64,000 nt of DNA from Paguma larvata (lineage: Eukaryota > Chordata > Mammalia > Carnivora > Viverridae), in contig JAINVK010001445.1 of the NCBI GenBank assembly GCA_030068075.1, forward strand, positions 620,001 to 684,000, written 5' to 3'. The position numbers and the translations under genes were made by a program. The notes under the pieces are model-generated. The model was not told the origin of the DNA. It ran no database searches and saw only the letters and a list, made by a program, of their open reading frames with translations. Within the stretch, counting starts at the first letter, position 1; each line of letters begins with the position of its first letter. Positions 1 to 10,856 of the stretch are shown piece by piece.

Positions 1-1145
1 AAAATTTGTATGGAACCAGAAAATACCTTGAATAGCCAAAGAATCCTGAAAAAGAAAAACGAAGCTGGAGACATCACAATTCTGGACCTCAAGCTGTATT
101 ACAAAGCTGTAATCATTAAGATAGTATGGTACTGGCACAAAAACAGATATAAAGATAAGTGGAACAGAAAAGAGAAACCAGAAATGGACCCAAAAACATA
201 TGGTCAACTAATCTTTGCCAAAGTAGGAAAGAATATACAATGGAAAAAAGACAGTTTCTTCAGAAAATAGTGTTGCAATACTGAACAGAGACATGCAGAA
301 GAATGAACCTGGACCACTTTCTTACACCATACACAAAAATAAACTCAAAATGCATGAAACACCTAAATGTAAGACAGGAAACGATCAAAATCCTAGAAGA
401 GAAAATGGTCAACAAGTTATTTGACCTTGGCTGCAGCAACATCTTACTTGATATGTCTCTGAAGGCAAGTGAAACAAAAGCAAAAATGAACTATTAGGAC
501 CTCATCAAGATAAAAGGTTTCTTAACAGTGAATGAAACAATCAGCAAAACTAAGAGGAAACCAATGAAATGTTTGGAAGATATTTGCAAATGATAATCTG
601 ATAAAGGTTTAGTATCCAAAATCTATAAAGAACTTATTGACTCAACACCCAAAAAGAACAAATAATCCGGTGAAGAAATAGGCAAAAGACATGGACAGAC
701 ACCTTTCCAAAGAAGACATTCATAGGGCTAACAGACACATAAAAAATTTCTCAGCATCACTCATCATCAGGGAAATATAAATCAAAACCACAATGAGATA
801 CCTCCTCATACCTGTCAGAATGGCTAAAATTATCGGGCAGCAACAGATGTTGGCAAGGACGGGGATAAAAAGGAACACTTTTGCACTATTGGTGGAAATG
901 CAAACTGATGTAGCCACTCTGGAAAACAGTATAGAGTTTCCTAAAAAAATAAAAATAGAACTATCATACAACTCAACAATTTCACTACTAGGTATTTATC
1001 CAAAGGATACAGGAATGCTGATTCATAGGGATACATGCACCCCAATGTTTGTAGCAGTACTATTCACAATTGCCAAAGTATGTAAAGAGCCCAAATGTCT
1101 ATTGACTGTTGAATGGATAAAGAGATGTAGTACACGTGTGCGCGG

Positions 1146-1186
<41 letters not shown>

Positions 1187-1207
1187 ATATTACTTGGCAA
1201 TCAAACA
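1..1207 (+). mobile_element. LINE-1 ORF2 3' portion, truncated at both ends
   Basis: Frames on the plus strand encode decayed C-terminal L1 ORF2 protein. They contain recognisable stretches such as '[17 protein letters not shown]' near 95-145 and 'MRYLLIPVRMAKI' near 793. Several frameshifts and stops separate the pieces, so it is dead. The copy enters the window already inside ORF2 and stops abruptly near 'ttacttggcaatcaaa' (about 1190-1207), before the ORF2 end, 3' UTR and poly-A. The lost 3' end coincides with the start of the duplicated segment at 1208, which suggests a rearrangement breakpoint rather than normal retrotransposition. The CA microsatellite lies inside it. Confidence 0.85.
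1137..1183. repeat. GC/CA dinucleotide microsatellite
   Basis: A 'gtgtgcgcggcgcgcg' lead-in is followed by about 16 CA units, with L1 sequence on both sides. The tract probably expanded from the short 'tatacacaca' run that L1 copies carry at this point. Confidence 0.9.
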
Positions 1208-1683
1208 ACATGTACATAAACTCATTAATTCTCACAGCTATTATGTTATTATCATTTTTATCTCATTGGATAGCCAAAGAAATTGAAGCCTAGAACTTAT
1301 AATTATTTTGCCTCCGATTACATATCTAGTGACAAAGGTGAGTTGTGAACATTGCAGTTTTTGTCTGCTGTGTAACATTCAAGAAGAGGAACGAATAGTG
1401 AAGTCTGATTTTTATTTTCATAGACAACGAAATTAGACAAAGTTTGAGGATAAAATGAGCTAAATATTTTTGGAATCCCTTCAGGGTTATGATTCAAAGT
1501 ATATTTACCAAGAGAACCATAAATATGTCTGCAAAGGAGGACATGATATTCCAAACGATCCAAAGTACAGAGGTGCTAAGAGACTCTGTCAAGTAACTTT
1601 ATGGATGCAAACTATAAAAATATAGATTTGGAAGTAAACACTGAGGAGTCTTTATTGATATGTAACCATGAATGATATCATCT
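1208..1683 (+). repeat. Inverted duplicated segment, copy A, with MIR core
   Basis: This segment matches the reverse complement of 43058-43535 over its whole length. By eye it is about 85% identical with small indels. The first ~140 bases resemble a MIR SINE: 'ataaactcatta' followed by 'tctcattggatagcc' and 'ttttgcctccgattacat'. The remaining ~340 bases are not a repeat family I recognise. The match ends near 1683 on one side, and at 1208, where L1 sequence begins, on the other. Copy B continues further into MIR, so copy A is the truncated one. Confidence 0.75.
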
Positions 1684-1799
1684 TCACAAAGATTTCTATT
1701 AAAATATAGAAAGTACACACAAATAGGAGAAAATATAATTAAACATAGGAAAGAAACTTCCACAAATGCGTGATTATCTTCATATCAAAAGGTAACATA

Positions 1800-2795
1800 C
1801 TGACACTAGCAAGACAAAATAGGAAAAATCAATTAGTCTATTTATATTAGTAACAAAAAGAATAAAATACTTAGCAATAAATTTAATAAATGAAAGATTT
1901 GTACACTTATAAACTACAAAACATTTAATGAAAGAAATGACAAACATAGGGGAAGGGAAGGAAAATAAGATAAAAACAGAGAGGGAGGCAAACCATAAGA
2001 CTCTTAAATACAGAGAACAAACTGAGGGTTCCTGGAAAGGTGTTGGATGGAATGGTACACTAAACAGGTGATGGGCATTAAGGAGAGCACTTATTGGGAT
2101 GAGCCTTGGGTATTATATGGAAGTGATAAATCACTAAATTCTACCCTAAAACCCTCATTACGTTATATGTTAACTAACTTGGATTAAAATAATAAACAAA
2201 CAAATAAAAAATGTTAAAAGAAATTAATTTTTAAGTTATCCTATGTCTATGACTTGTAAGACTTATTATTGTTAATATGCAAATTACTCCAAAATTGATA
2301 AATCGATGCAGCAGCATCTCTATAAAAATCCAAGATGCTTTTTTCAGAAATTAATAAGCTTATCCTAAAATTTATATGGAAATCCCAGAGACTCAGCATA
2401 CCCAAAATAATTTTTACCAAGAACAACAGTTAGAGGACTTACACTTCTAGATTTGTAACCCCTAAAGAGGCTACAGTAATCAAAGCATTGCAGAATTAAC
2501 ATAAATTTAGACATATAGATCCATGAAATAGATTTATAGATCAACAAATAAATAAAAATAATCAATCCATTTCAAGAAGGATACAAAAACAATTCAATGT
2601 GGAAATCATAGTCTCTTCAACGAATGGTACTTTGACAACTGATAACACAATGAATTGTGAACCTGTCTCACACCATATAAAAACATTATATCAAATAAAC
2701 TAATGACATAAATATAATAAATAAATTTTAAAACTCTAAAAAGAAAACATATTTTTTTGACCTTAGATTAGTTAATTTTCCCTACATATTATAAA
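1800..2795 (+). mobile_element. Ancient L1 ORF2 fragment, split by a younger L1 tail
   Basis: Two stretches, 1800-1938 and 2217-2795, read as one very old L1 ORF2. The first ends in 'aaaatacttagcaataaattt' and 'atgaaagaaat'. The second resumes with 'cctaaaatttatatggaaatc' and runs to 'ctctaaaaagaaaac'. No usable frame remains. It is interrupted by an L1 3' end flanked by an 8-bp duplication. Confidence 0.7.
1939..2216 (+). mobile_element. 5'-truncated L1 3' UTR nested in ancient L1
   Basis: The sequence is a carnivore L1 3' UTR, with 'gatgggcattaaggagagca', 'gatgagccttgggtattata' and an A-rich end. The 8-bp direct repeat AAAGAAAT sits at 1931-1938 and 2217-2224, which fits a target-site duplication. 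The older L1 sequence resumes directly after it. Confidence 0.75.
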
Positions 2796-3890
2796 AAACA
2801 TACACTTATTGAGAATATTCTACTTGTCCAATTTATTGCTGGTTTGAGTAAAGGAATGTAACAGATTATAATCCCTCACATATATTATTAAAGCATAAAG
2901 TGTTATTTTATAAAATAACTTATTTTATAAAATTCAATATATCACAAAAAGATTGGATTAAAATTATAGAGTCAAAAATCAAGGGAGTATCAATGAAACA
3001 AGCAAGGATTACTTTCAATTTTTAAGGCTATAGATTTTTCAAGTATAAAAATTGCAATAAATTAATAATTTGCCTACATCCAACCATGAAAACTCCATGG
3101 AATAATGGAATTGTCATAGGAAGAGTTAGAAACCATGAATTCACTTCAAGAAAATGTTTTTTTTTTCAGTTTTGTGAGATAATTTATAAAGACTCATTTT
3201 TAGCATTGTATACAATAATCATAATTAGTAATTCCAAGAACTGAGGCTTTCTAACTTATTAAAATAAAGTGATATATAAGATAAAACATGATAAGAAGAA
3301 AGTTGGCAGTCAAAGCCAAAGATATCTTAACTGGACTTGTTAAAATATCCACTTTTAATTTAAAGGTGAAAAAATACGTAGGACTTTCTACGAGCTATTT
3401 TGTATATACATAGGAAGTGTTGACATTAAATTCCCACTTGTAAATTGTTAGTAATTAGGTAAAGAGTTAAGAATAAAATAGTCAATATCCAGGTTAAGGA
3501 GCAGTAACACTAAAATATTCTCTGTTAAGTAATCATTAAACAAAGAGGCATTCAACAAAAATAGTGTATCAACTCCAATATTTTTTCTTGGATAAAGCAA
3601 AGAACCATCAGATTTAAATCTAGGTTCAAAAGCAGGTATCCTAAAGTCAAGTATTTATGGCTAACAAATAGTAATATAATTGAAATTCTTGGGGGTTAAA
3701 CAACCTATAATAAACAACAAATACATCCTACTATACACATGATGTTTACATAATATTATTCAAAATAAAGCTATTATAAAATTGGAAAATGTTGGAAAAA
3801 GACAAACTAGGAAGAAGAAGATGGCCAACAGATTACAGCTTCCCTGAAGGAGTATGAACTTGAGTGGGCACTCAAATATATTTGATGACA
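2796..3890. other. AT-rich intergenic DNA, nothing recognised
   Basis: No long frame, no repeat I can name and no clear regulatory motif. It lies immediately downstream of the first OR gene, so that gene's 3' UTR and polyadenylation site probably fall here. Confidence 0.5.
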
Positions 3891-4826
3891 TTACATTAAC
3901 TTTCCTTTCCTCAATTGTTTCTTAAGTCCCCTGGATACCTCTTTGTTGCGGAGGCTGTAGATGAGAGGGTTCAGCATGGGAGTGAGGATGGTGTAGAAGG
4001 CAGATACTATCTTGTCCTGGTCTGGTGTATGGTTAGAGGCTGGTCTCATGTACATGAACATAACAGCACCATAGTAGAGTCCAACCACAGACAGGTGGGA
4101 GGAGCAAGTGGTGAAGGCTTTGTGGCGACTTTCTCTGGAGCTCATGCGGATGACAGATCGAAGGACATGTGAATAGGAAATGATGATCACAGATACTGGT
4201 AATATTAGCATCACCACACAGCAGATGAAAAGCAGTTTTTCAAAAGTGGAGGTGTCTGTGCAAGATAGAGGGAAAAGGGCAGCGACATCACAGAAAAAGT
4301 GATGAATTTCCAGAGAACTACAGAAAGAGAATGATAAGGCTGCTATAAGCACAATAATGCCATCAAGAGATCCCAAGATCCAGGAGGCAACAGTCATAAG
4401 GACACAGAGTTTCTGACTCATAAGAATGGTGTATCGAAGTGGGTGGCATATAGCCACATAACGGTCATAGGCCATGACAGCCAACAGGAAACATTCAGCT
4501 CCAACTAGAGACACATAGAAGAATATCTGGGCTCCGCAGCCTGCCAGAGAGATGGACTTCCTTCCAGACAAGTAGTTGAAGGCCATCCTGGGTACAGTGG
4601 TACAGATGAGCATGAGATCCATGAGGGAGAGTTGGCTGAGGAGGAAGTACATGGGTGTGTGCAGTTGGCTGTCCAGGTAAATGAGGAGAACCATGACAGT
4701 GTTTCCAAAGAAGGCCACTGTGAAGATTCCCAAAACCAGAGAAAAGAGGAAGGTGTGAGTGGAGCTGTGGTCAAAGATTCCTAGCAGGATGAAGTCAGAG
4801 CTAAAGTTCTGGTTCCTCCACAACAT
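3891..4826 (-). CDS. Olfactory receptor, family 2 (OR2M-like)
   Basis: This is an intact 311-codon single-exon G protein-coupled odorant receptor. It would act in the ciliary membrane of olfactory neurons through Golf and cAMP. Class hallmarks are in order: N-glycosylation sequon NFS at residues 7-9; GN at 41-42 in TM1; LHTPMY at 55-60; LSLMD in TM2; Cys97; MAYDRYVAIC at 118-127 at the end of TM3; Cys179 and Cys189 in the second extracellular loop; SY at 217-218 in TM5; KAFTTCSSHL at 236-245 in TM6; and PMLNPLIYSLRNKE at 283-296 in TM7. Length and start match the family ('M-x-W-x-NQ-x-F'). On the minus strand a plausible splice acceptor ('ttttctctagaacttctag') ends about 20 bases upstream of the ATG, as expected for an intron in the 5' UTR. 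It is about 71% identical to the gene at 37103-38041. The subfamily is uncertain (OR2M versus a close OR2 relative). Functional state is inferred only from the open frame. Confidence 0.95.
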   Translation of the reverse strand: MLWRNQNFSSDFILLGIFDHSSTHTFLFSLVLGIFTVAFFGNTVMVLLIYLDSQLHTPMYFLLSQLSLMDLMLICTTVPRMAFNYLSGRKSISLAGCGAQIFFYVSLVGAECFLLAVMAYDRYVAICHPLRYTILMSQKLCVLMTVASWILGSLDGIIVLIAALSFSFCSSLEIHHFFCDVAALFPLSCTDTSTFEKLLFICCVVMLILPVSVIIISYSHVLRSVIRMSSRESRHKAFTTCSSHLSVVGLYYGAVMFMYMRPASNHTPDQDKIVSAFYTILTPMLNPLIYSLRNKEVSRGLKKQLRKGKLM

Positions 4827-6434
4827 CCTGGATAATTTGTCTTACCTAGAAGTTCTAGAGAAAATCATAATCTTATTTATTAATTTAGTTTTCAAATGTA
4901 AACCATGGCAATACACTCTATAGGGCACTGTACATAATGCATGCATAAAACCTTCTCACCAACCTTTAGTGATCTCCAATTTAGTCACAATGAGTTCTCT
5001 GCCAGCCTATTTCTTTGTGGTAATTTCCTTCCAAACTTCACAGACAACAACTTTAAAAATATTTTCTTTATTTCCCAGATAAGAAATCTGAGGCTTATAA
5101 AATTCTACCAATTTACCTGCAGGTAGAGAGAGTCAAAAGAGAACCTAAGTGGAAAATAATTACACGTATCTATTCCTAAATTTTATCCCCATTGCTGATC
5201 ACAGGAAATTCCTCATTGATCTTTTTCTCTTTGTATCCTAAAATGTCTCAGGTTGGTGCTTTCCTAAATAAATACCAAATTCCTGTTGTAATAATTCCCT
5301 GTACCATTTCATCCCTTCCCATTTTATAGCACTAGACAGTGAAATACTGTATGGCATCAATATCATTACACCTGTACACCTAAATTTAGAGAAGAGTTTA
5401 ATACTGTATGTTTTTATTTTTAGTTTTCAGACCGTCTTGGAGTCTTGTCTTAAGTAATCAAAACACCCTTTAAAATATTAAAATAAATAATACTAAAATA
5501 AATAACATTAAAATAAATAAATAATACCCTGTATCATCCTGGTCTTTTGAGAACAACTTTTCTTCTCTTAATTTGCATAGGAAGGAGAACTATTTATCTA
5601 CTTATTTCATTGTTTCTAGAATTATTTTCCTCCTACAATAAAACATTATAAGTCAAGCGATATAAACTTCTAAAGAACAAAAGAGAATCTCATTTGTGGT
5701 CTTTAAAAGCCTCACTTCCATGTGGCATTTTGGGAAGTGATGAGGTATGTTTCACCATAGCGAGTAAAGGCTTGAATGTATAAACCAGCCAACTGTTAAC
5801 AGTTAAAAAGGCACAAAACACTGATGTACTCTTGTGACGTAAGGAGAACATTGTAAAAACAAAACAAAACAGAACAGAAAAAGAGCCTGGTGAGGTATGA
5901 GTAAACTGATCATACGGAACCAGAGTCGCATGCATAGAGTTTGTTTTTAATTGAGCAATTACTGAAGAAGTATTTTAAACGATAACATAAAGATGTAGAG
6001 TGACATGAAATGGATTTAGGATTTAGGATTGAATGAATTGAATGTTTAGGTGGGTTAATCTGCAAAAAACGATGAATAGGTAGAGTATACATGAAGGATC
6101 CAGGAGAGCCAGGTTAAAGTTCAGGAGGTGAAAATAGAGAAGTAAAGGATTGGTTAGAAATCTAATTATCCATCAGTTCCCTGTTAAAGGTTATTGATTA
6201 TGGTCTCTAGACCCTATTTATTTTGCCCTACTCCTAAAATATCATACTATACAGATATTTTCATAAAGCTCCAAATTATTATACAGCAAACAAAATTCAA
6301 TCCAAAGCATGCTCCACTTTTTTCCCCCTGTGTGATATATGTCACTGTTACCAAAATTCTTCTTGACTTCCAGACTCCATATTTGAAATAATGTATTTTT
6401 CCTTATACTGTCATGTTCTCGTTATTTTATTTAA
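4827..6434. other. Upstream region of the first OR gene; mostly unassigned
   Basis: This is the 5' flank of the minus-strand receptor. A MIR-like stretch occupies about 5040-5150. The A- and AATA-rich run near 5465-5530 is simple sequence. The rest shows no recognisable gene or repeat. The receptor's promoter and noncoding first exon would be expected here or further right, but I see no motif that places them. Confidence 0.5.
5040..5150 (+). repeat. MIR-like ancient SINE fragment
   Basis: The stretch 'cagataagaaatctgaggct' followed by 'aatttacctgcaggtagaga' follows the MIR core order (acagatgaggaaactgaggc, then the aacttgcc block). It is diverged and short. Confidence 0.5.
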
Positions 6435-6446
6435 TTAAAAAATCTT

Positions 6447-6684
6447 GGGGAGACTGGGTGGCTCCCTCGGTTAAGTGGCTAACTCTTGATTTTGGCTCAG
6501 GTCATGTCTCACAGTCCCTGAGATCGAGCCCCATGTTAGACTTGGCAATGCCAGCTTGGAGCCTGCTTCAGAATCTTTCTCTTCCACTCTTTCTGCCCCT
6601 CCCCTACTCATTCTCATTCAAGCTCCTTCTTTCTCAAAATAAATAAATAAATATTTATAAAATCTAATTTTTTTAAATAAATAT
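6447..6684 (+). mobile_element. Felid tRNA-Lys-derived SINE
   Basis: It has a diverged tRNA-like head ('gactgggtggctccctcggt'), the B-box region 'gagatcgagcccc', a CT-rich body and an AAATAAA tail. A perfect 12-bp duplication, TTAAAAAATCTT, lies at 6435-6446 and 6685-6696. It is not a functional tRNA gene. Confidence 0.92.
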
Positions 6685-6852
6685 TTAAAAAATCTTACAT
6701 ATAATGCTTTTTGATACCAAATATCTACCTGACTAAAGAGTATTTATCATTGTGTTTGTCTATCCTTGAAATCTTTCAGTCCACTCAGAAATATTCTTAA
6801 TAGCTCTTTCAAATATATGGAATTTAATTAAATTTTTAAGAAATCCAACTAT

Positions 6853-7077
6853 GGGCTGGGCCTGGGTGGCTCAGTTGGTTGAGCATGCAACTTCGGCTCA
6901 GGTCATGACATCATGGATTCTGGGTTTGAGCCCCATGTCAGGCTCTGTGCTGACAGCTCAGAACCTGGAGCTTACTTTGGATTCTGTGTCCGTCTCTCAC
7001 TCTGCCCCTCCCTCGTTTGCTCTCTCTCTCTCTCTCAGAAATAAGTAAAACACTAAAAAAAACTTAAAAAAAAAAAA
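6853..7077 (+). mobile_element. Felid tRNA-Lys-derived SINE
   Basis: The head is 'gggcctgggtggctcagttg', the body contains 'gctctgtgctgacagctcag', and there is a CT microsatellite and a poly-A. Flanks 'gaaatccaactatg' (ending 6852) and 'gaaatccaattatg' (from 7080) form a target-site duplication with one mismatch. Confidence 0.94.
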
Positions 7078-7094
7078 AGGAAATCCAATTATGC

Positions 7095-8239
7095 ATTTTT
7101 ATTTTGGACACTTCAGTGACTCATGGCAAGTGGTGATATATCAAGCTGCTTCTATTTAATATCTGCATGTTAGATGTATTATTCTATACCTCAAACCAAA
7201 TAAATATACTTCCAAGAACAGAGCTGATTTCTGAGGACTTAAATATTAATAGTAGGTGGTCAATGCCTGTCACAATGTTCTATTTGGGGAAATTTAGTGT
7301 TAAATTATTTTGCTGCCAAAGTTTTCTTAAGGAACTATTTTCATTATATATTGATATTCTCAATGAATTTATGTCGATTATAGTTAATGATAGAACTCTT
7401 TAAAGGAGGCTAACTAGACAACTTTACTTCTTTCAATGACACACAAAAGTGGCATGGCATTATTTTTTTTTTCACAGAATTACAATATTATGCTAATACA
7501 CGAAGAGGAAATTTTCATTCCCACTTCTAACACTTGGGCATAGAAGAGTGCCATAAAGAACGAGTTGTGCCTAATATTGAAATCAATGAATAACTCATTT
7601 TTAGGTCGCTATTATATTTATTTGTATGACTTCTCTATATTAGGTAATTTCATTTATTATAGTGATGAATATGTGTTGAGGGAATCTAAATTCTCTGTAA
7701 CAAGAGTATATAGAACTCAAATGAATAATAAGTATAGTTTTATTCCCAGTGCAGTCAATATAAAGAACTGCCAGCTTCTTGTTTGTCATTATTTTAAAAA
7801 TGAGACTGTGTCATAATTTTATATGAAATTGAAAAATCTTAACATTATACTTTAAGCATGTTGGTCCTTCTATATGTTTTCATGTCAACTGTTAATGGAT
7901 AACAGAGAAGAACCTGGTTGATTTTTTAAAAAGTATATATTGAAGAAAAGTGGCTTAGTTAGAGGAAAATTAAATGCATGTAAGATCAATGGAGGCATAT
8001 AAAGAAAATGCATGTTAAAAATAGAGTTGAAAATAAAGAGGAAAAAATTTAAAATAAGATTAAATAGAGAGGCCTGAGATGATTAGAATTTGGAATATTA
8101 ATGAAAATGAGGGGAGAGATAATATAAATCATGGACCGAGTGAAAAGACTGGGTGGGCACAGAGATGTGAGAGGACGCTCAACAGCGCTGGTCCTGTCTT
8201 TCCTAGACTTTGTGATGTGAGAGAGAAGGAAAGTGAGAT
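7095..8239. other. AT-rich intergenic DNA, nothing recognised
   Basis: Frames up to 83 codons occur but have no recognisable protein character, and the composition is uniformly AT-rich. No repeat family was identified. Confidence 0.45.
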
Positions 8240-8536
8240 AGAGAGAGATAAAGGCAAACCAAGAAATAGACTCATCTATAGATAACAAACAAATGGTTAC
8301 TGTGGAGATGGACCAGGGGGATGGGTTAAATAGGTGATGAGATTAAAGAGTCAGCTTTTATTAAAAAATAAAAATATAATTTAAAAGTTAAGTAATTAAA
8401 AAATAAAGGAGTTCACTTATTGTGAGAACAGGGTGTTGTATGAACGTGTTTAATCACTATATTGTATACCTGGAACTAATATTACGTTGTATATTAACTA
8501 ACTGCAATTTAAATAAAAACTTAGGGAAAAAAAAAC
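8240..8536 (+). mobile_element. L1 3' UTR fragment
   Basis: It has the L1 3' UTR order: 'aggcaaaccaagaaatagac', 'gggatgggttaaataggtga', 'acagggtgttgtatgaacgt', 'cctggaactaatattacgtt', then 'ttaactaactgcaatttaaa' and poly-A. An extra AT-rich insert of about 55 bases lies near 8347-8405. Confidence 0.8.
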
Positions 8537-10711
8537 CCTTAAGATTTCCTCTCACACACCCCAGCACATTCCATATTTCCAAATATTAAAGGTTTCACAT
8601 ATTGTGTAATTTAAATAAATCAAGCTTTACTGAATTCTTGTGTGTGTGTGTGTGTTTCTCTTTCACTTTTATGGCACTGAGTCTAAGAACTTTATTAATT
8701 GGTACACTTTATGAAGTATTTGGGACGTAATAAAGAAACTGGCGTCAGTTTTGGGTCAAGTCACTTCCACCAGTAATTTTTAATCAGAAAATTTACACTA
8801 ACTGGTATCTAATAAATGTTTTCACATCTAAATTTTCATAAGTTGTTTTAAAGCAGTATATTGAGGTCATCTGGTATGTGATTATTTCTGTGAGGCCATT
8901 TTGAGGTGTATATCTACCTACTGAAGATACATTCATTTATCATAAAAGCTTTAATAAATATTTTAATAAATTAGACATAATGTAATCATTAAGAGGCAGT
9001 CTATTTCTATTCTTCATTATTAGAATAAAGGAGAAAGAGCCCGGATGTGTGAGGAAATTATGGCATTCCCAGGATGTTATGAAAAACTGCACACAATATG
9101 GTAAATTTATTAAATTTACAGATAATGATTTTAATAGTTAGTCTGAGGAATATTTATACTTATAAATATACCTATATAGTGTTTTTCATATATATTATCT
9201 TATATTTACCACCAAAGGCAGTTAAGGTCAATAGAGAAGGTAACATTCTCCAAAAAAAAGAGTTTGTCTTATACTCACAGATATTGATCAAGACAGAGAT
9301 GTAGCACATAAAATCTAGGATCTTTCTACTCTGGAATGTGATAGTCATTCTCTAACTCTGAGCTACATCTCAGTGCTTCTTCTGTCTCTTTTGGAAAAAA
9401 AAAATCAGCAGAATGTGCTCAGATGATCCAAAGAACCCACATTTCTATAGATACATCTATCTCATGGTATCATGGACCTCAAGTAATTTTCCTTCAGAGA
9501 ATTTAATCTCTTGACTCTAATTACAGAAGGGCATCCCCTCTTTCATGACCTCTCTTAGGAAATGAAATCCATATGGACCTCCTCATTCTAATTAATTTTG
9601 GCAATGTTTGTCATTCTCTACTTCTAGTGTCATTAATAATGGCGGCTTACTTTTATGGAGGAAATAAATAGTGCTAAAAATGATGAAGCAAAATATTTAT
9701 AAACTTTAAAAATATAGTTAAAATTAAAACAGCGAATATTTATTGCCAAGGAAACTGTATCTTTTAACCTGAGTTTTCAAATGACTTTACCTCATTTACA
9801 GTATGTATTTTCAAATACTGAGGCTGAAATAAAATGAAAATAAACTCACAGAAAGCCAAATGCATGTGAAAAGATGATTAACCTTTCAAATAGATACAAA
9901 GCTTTATGAAAATTCCGTGAGCCACTTTTTTAACATGTCTTTTGCATTGTGCATTTAATTTACTGTATTAAACTCATAAATGTCCTAGCTTCAGACCATG
10001 ACCCTTTTCTTTCTAAATGTTGCTATCTGCCAAAAGCAATGACATATTTAAAATGCAATGGTGAACAACTTCTTACTTACATTACTCACTACCCCTTCAT
10101 ACATTTCAAGACAAAAAATAAACTTAATTGCTAAGACCATGTAACCTGACGAATTCTCTGTTATGCAAGTTTCTTTCTGAAACATCTGCTTTATCCCAAA
10201 CCTCCACAACGTTTCAAATTTACTTTCCTCTCCTCTCTTCTTTTCTTCTTGTACAAGTGCTTAACTTATGATTATCCTTCAAGACCCTTTCAACAGGAGC
10301 CTATCCTGATGACCAGTTGTGTCGAATATTGCTTCTATGTATTTGTATAGCCCACATACAATAAATATTTACCATAGCATATATCCAATTTTATGTGATG
10401 TCTTTCTTTCCTATTACCTTTGAATCAGTAATTGTCATTTACTAAGGACTCCTCGAAATATAAAATACGTTGCTTCCTTATAAAACTAACTTTATTCATA
10501 TTTAATCGTTAAATTCTACTCATCAAAGAGTTAAAAAGGGGAGCTTTAGTAGATGAATAAAAACCTATCTTGGGACATGCCTTCTGTTAATTTACTAATA
10601 TATACGCCATCACTCTCAATCACTAAAACAACCCCATCTTTTACATATTATTGTCTTCATGTTTCTCACAAGAAAATAAAATGAAGATTACATAAGCAAT
10701 TTGCTAAATCT
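8537..10711. other. Intergenic DNA with a possible L2 fragment
   Basis: A short TG run sits at about 8639-8655. Around 10250-10400 the order 'gattatccttcaagaccctt' to 'catacaataaatatttacca' resembles an L2 LINE 3' end, with low confidence. Nothing else is recognised; frames of 60-70 codons look random. Confidence 0.4.
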
Positions 10712-10856
10712 TTTTTTTATAATAGTTTATTTTCAAATTGGTTTACATATAACACCCAGTGTTCATGCCAACACGTGCCTTCTTTAATGCCCGTCATCCC
10801 CCTCCCCCCTCCGTCAACCCCTCAGCCTCAAGTTGTTCTTAGTATTTGAGAGTCTC

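Noticed and set aside
1023..1293. Long frames across the CA repeat on both strands
   Set aside because: They are created by the repeat and by decayed L1 sequence.
3915..4774. Other-frame open frames inside the first OR gene (85 aa plus strand, 89 aa minus strand)
   Set aside because: They overlap the receptor in wrong frames and have no recognisable features; shadows of the real gene.
6447..7077. tRNA genes suggested by A- and B-box-like sequences in the SINE heads
   Set aside because: The heads cannot fold as intact tRNAs, are followed by SINE bodies and A-rich tails, and carry target-site duplications.
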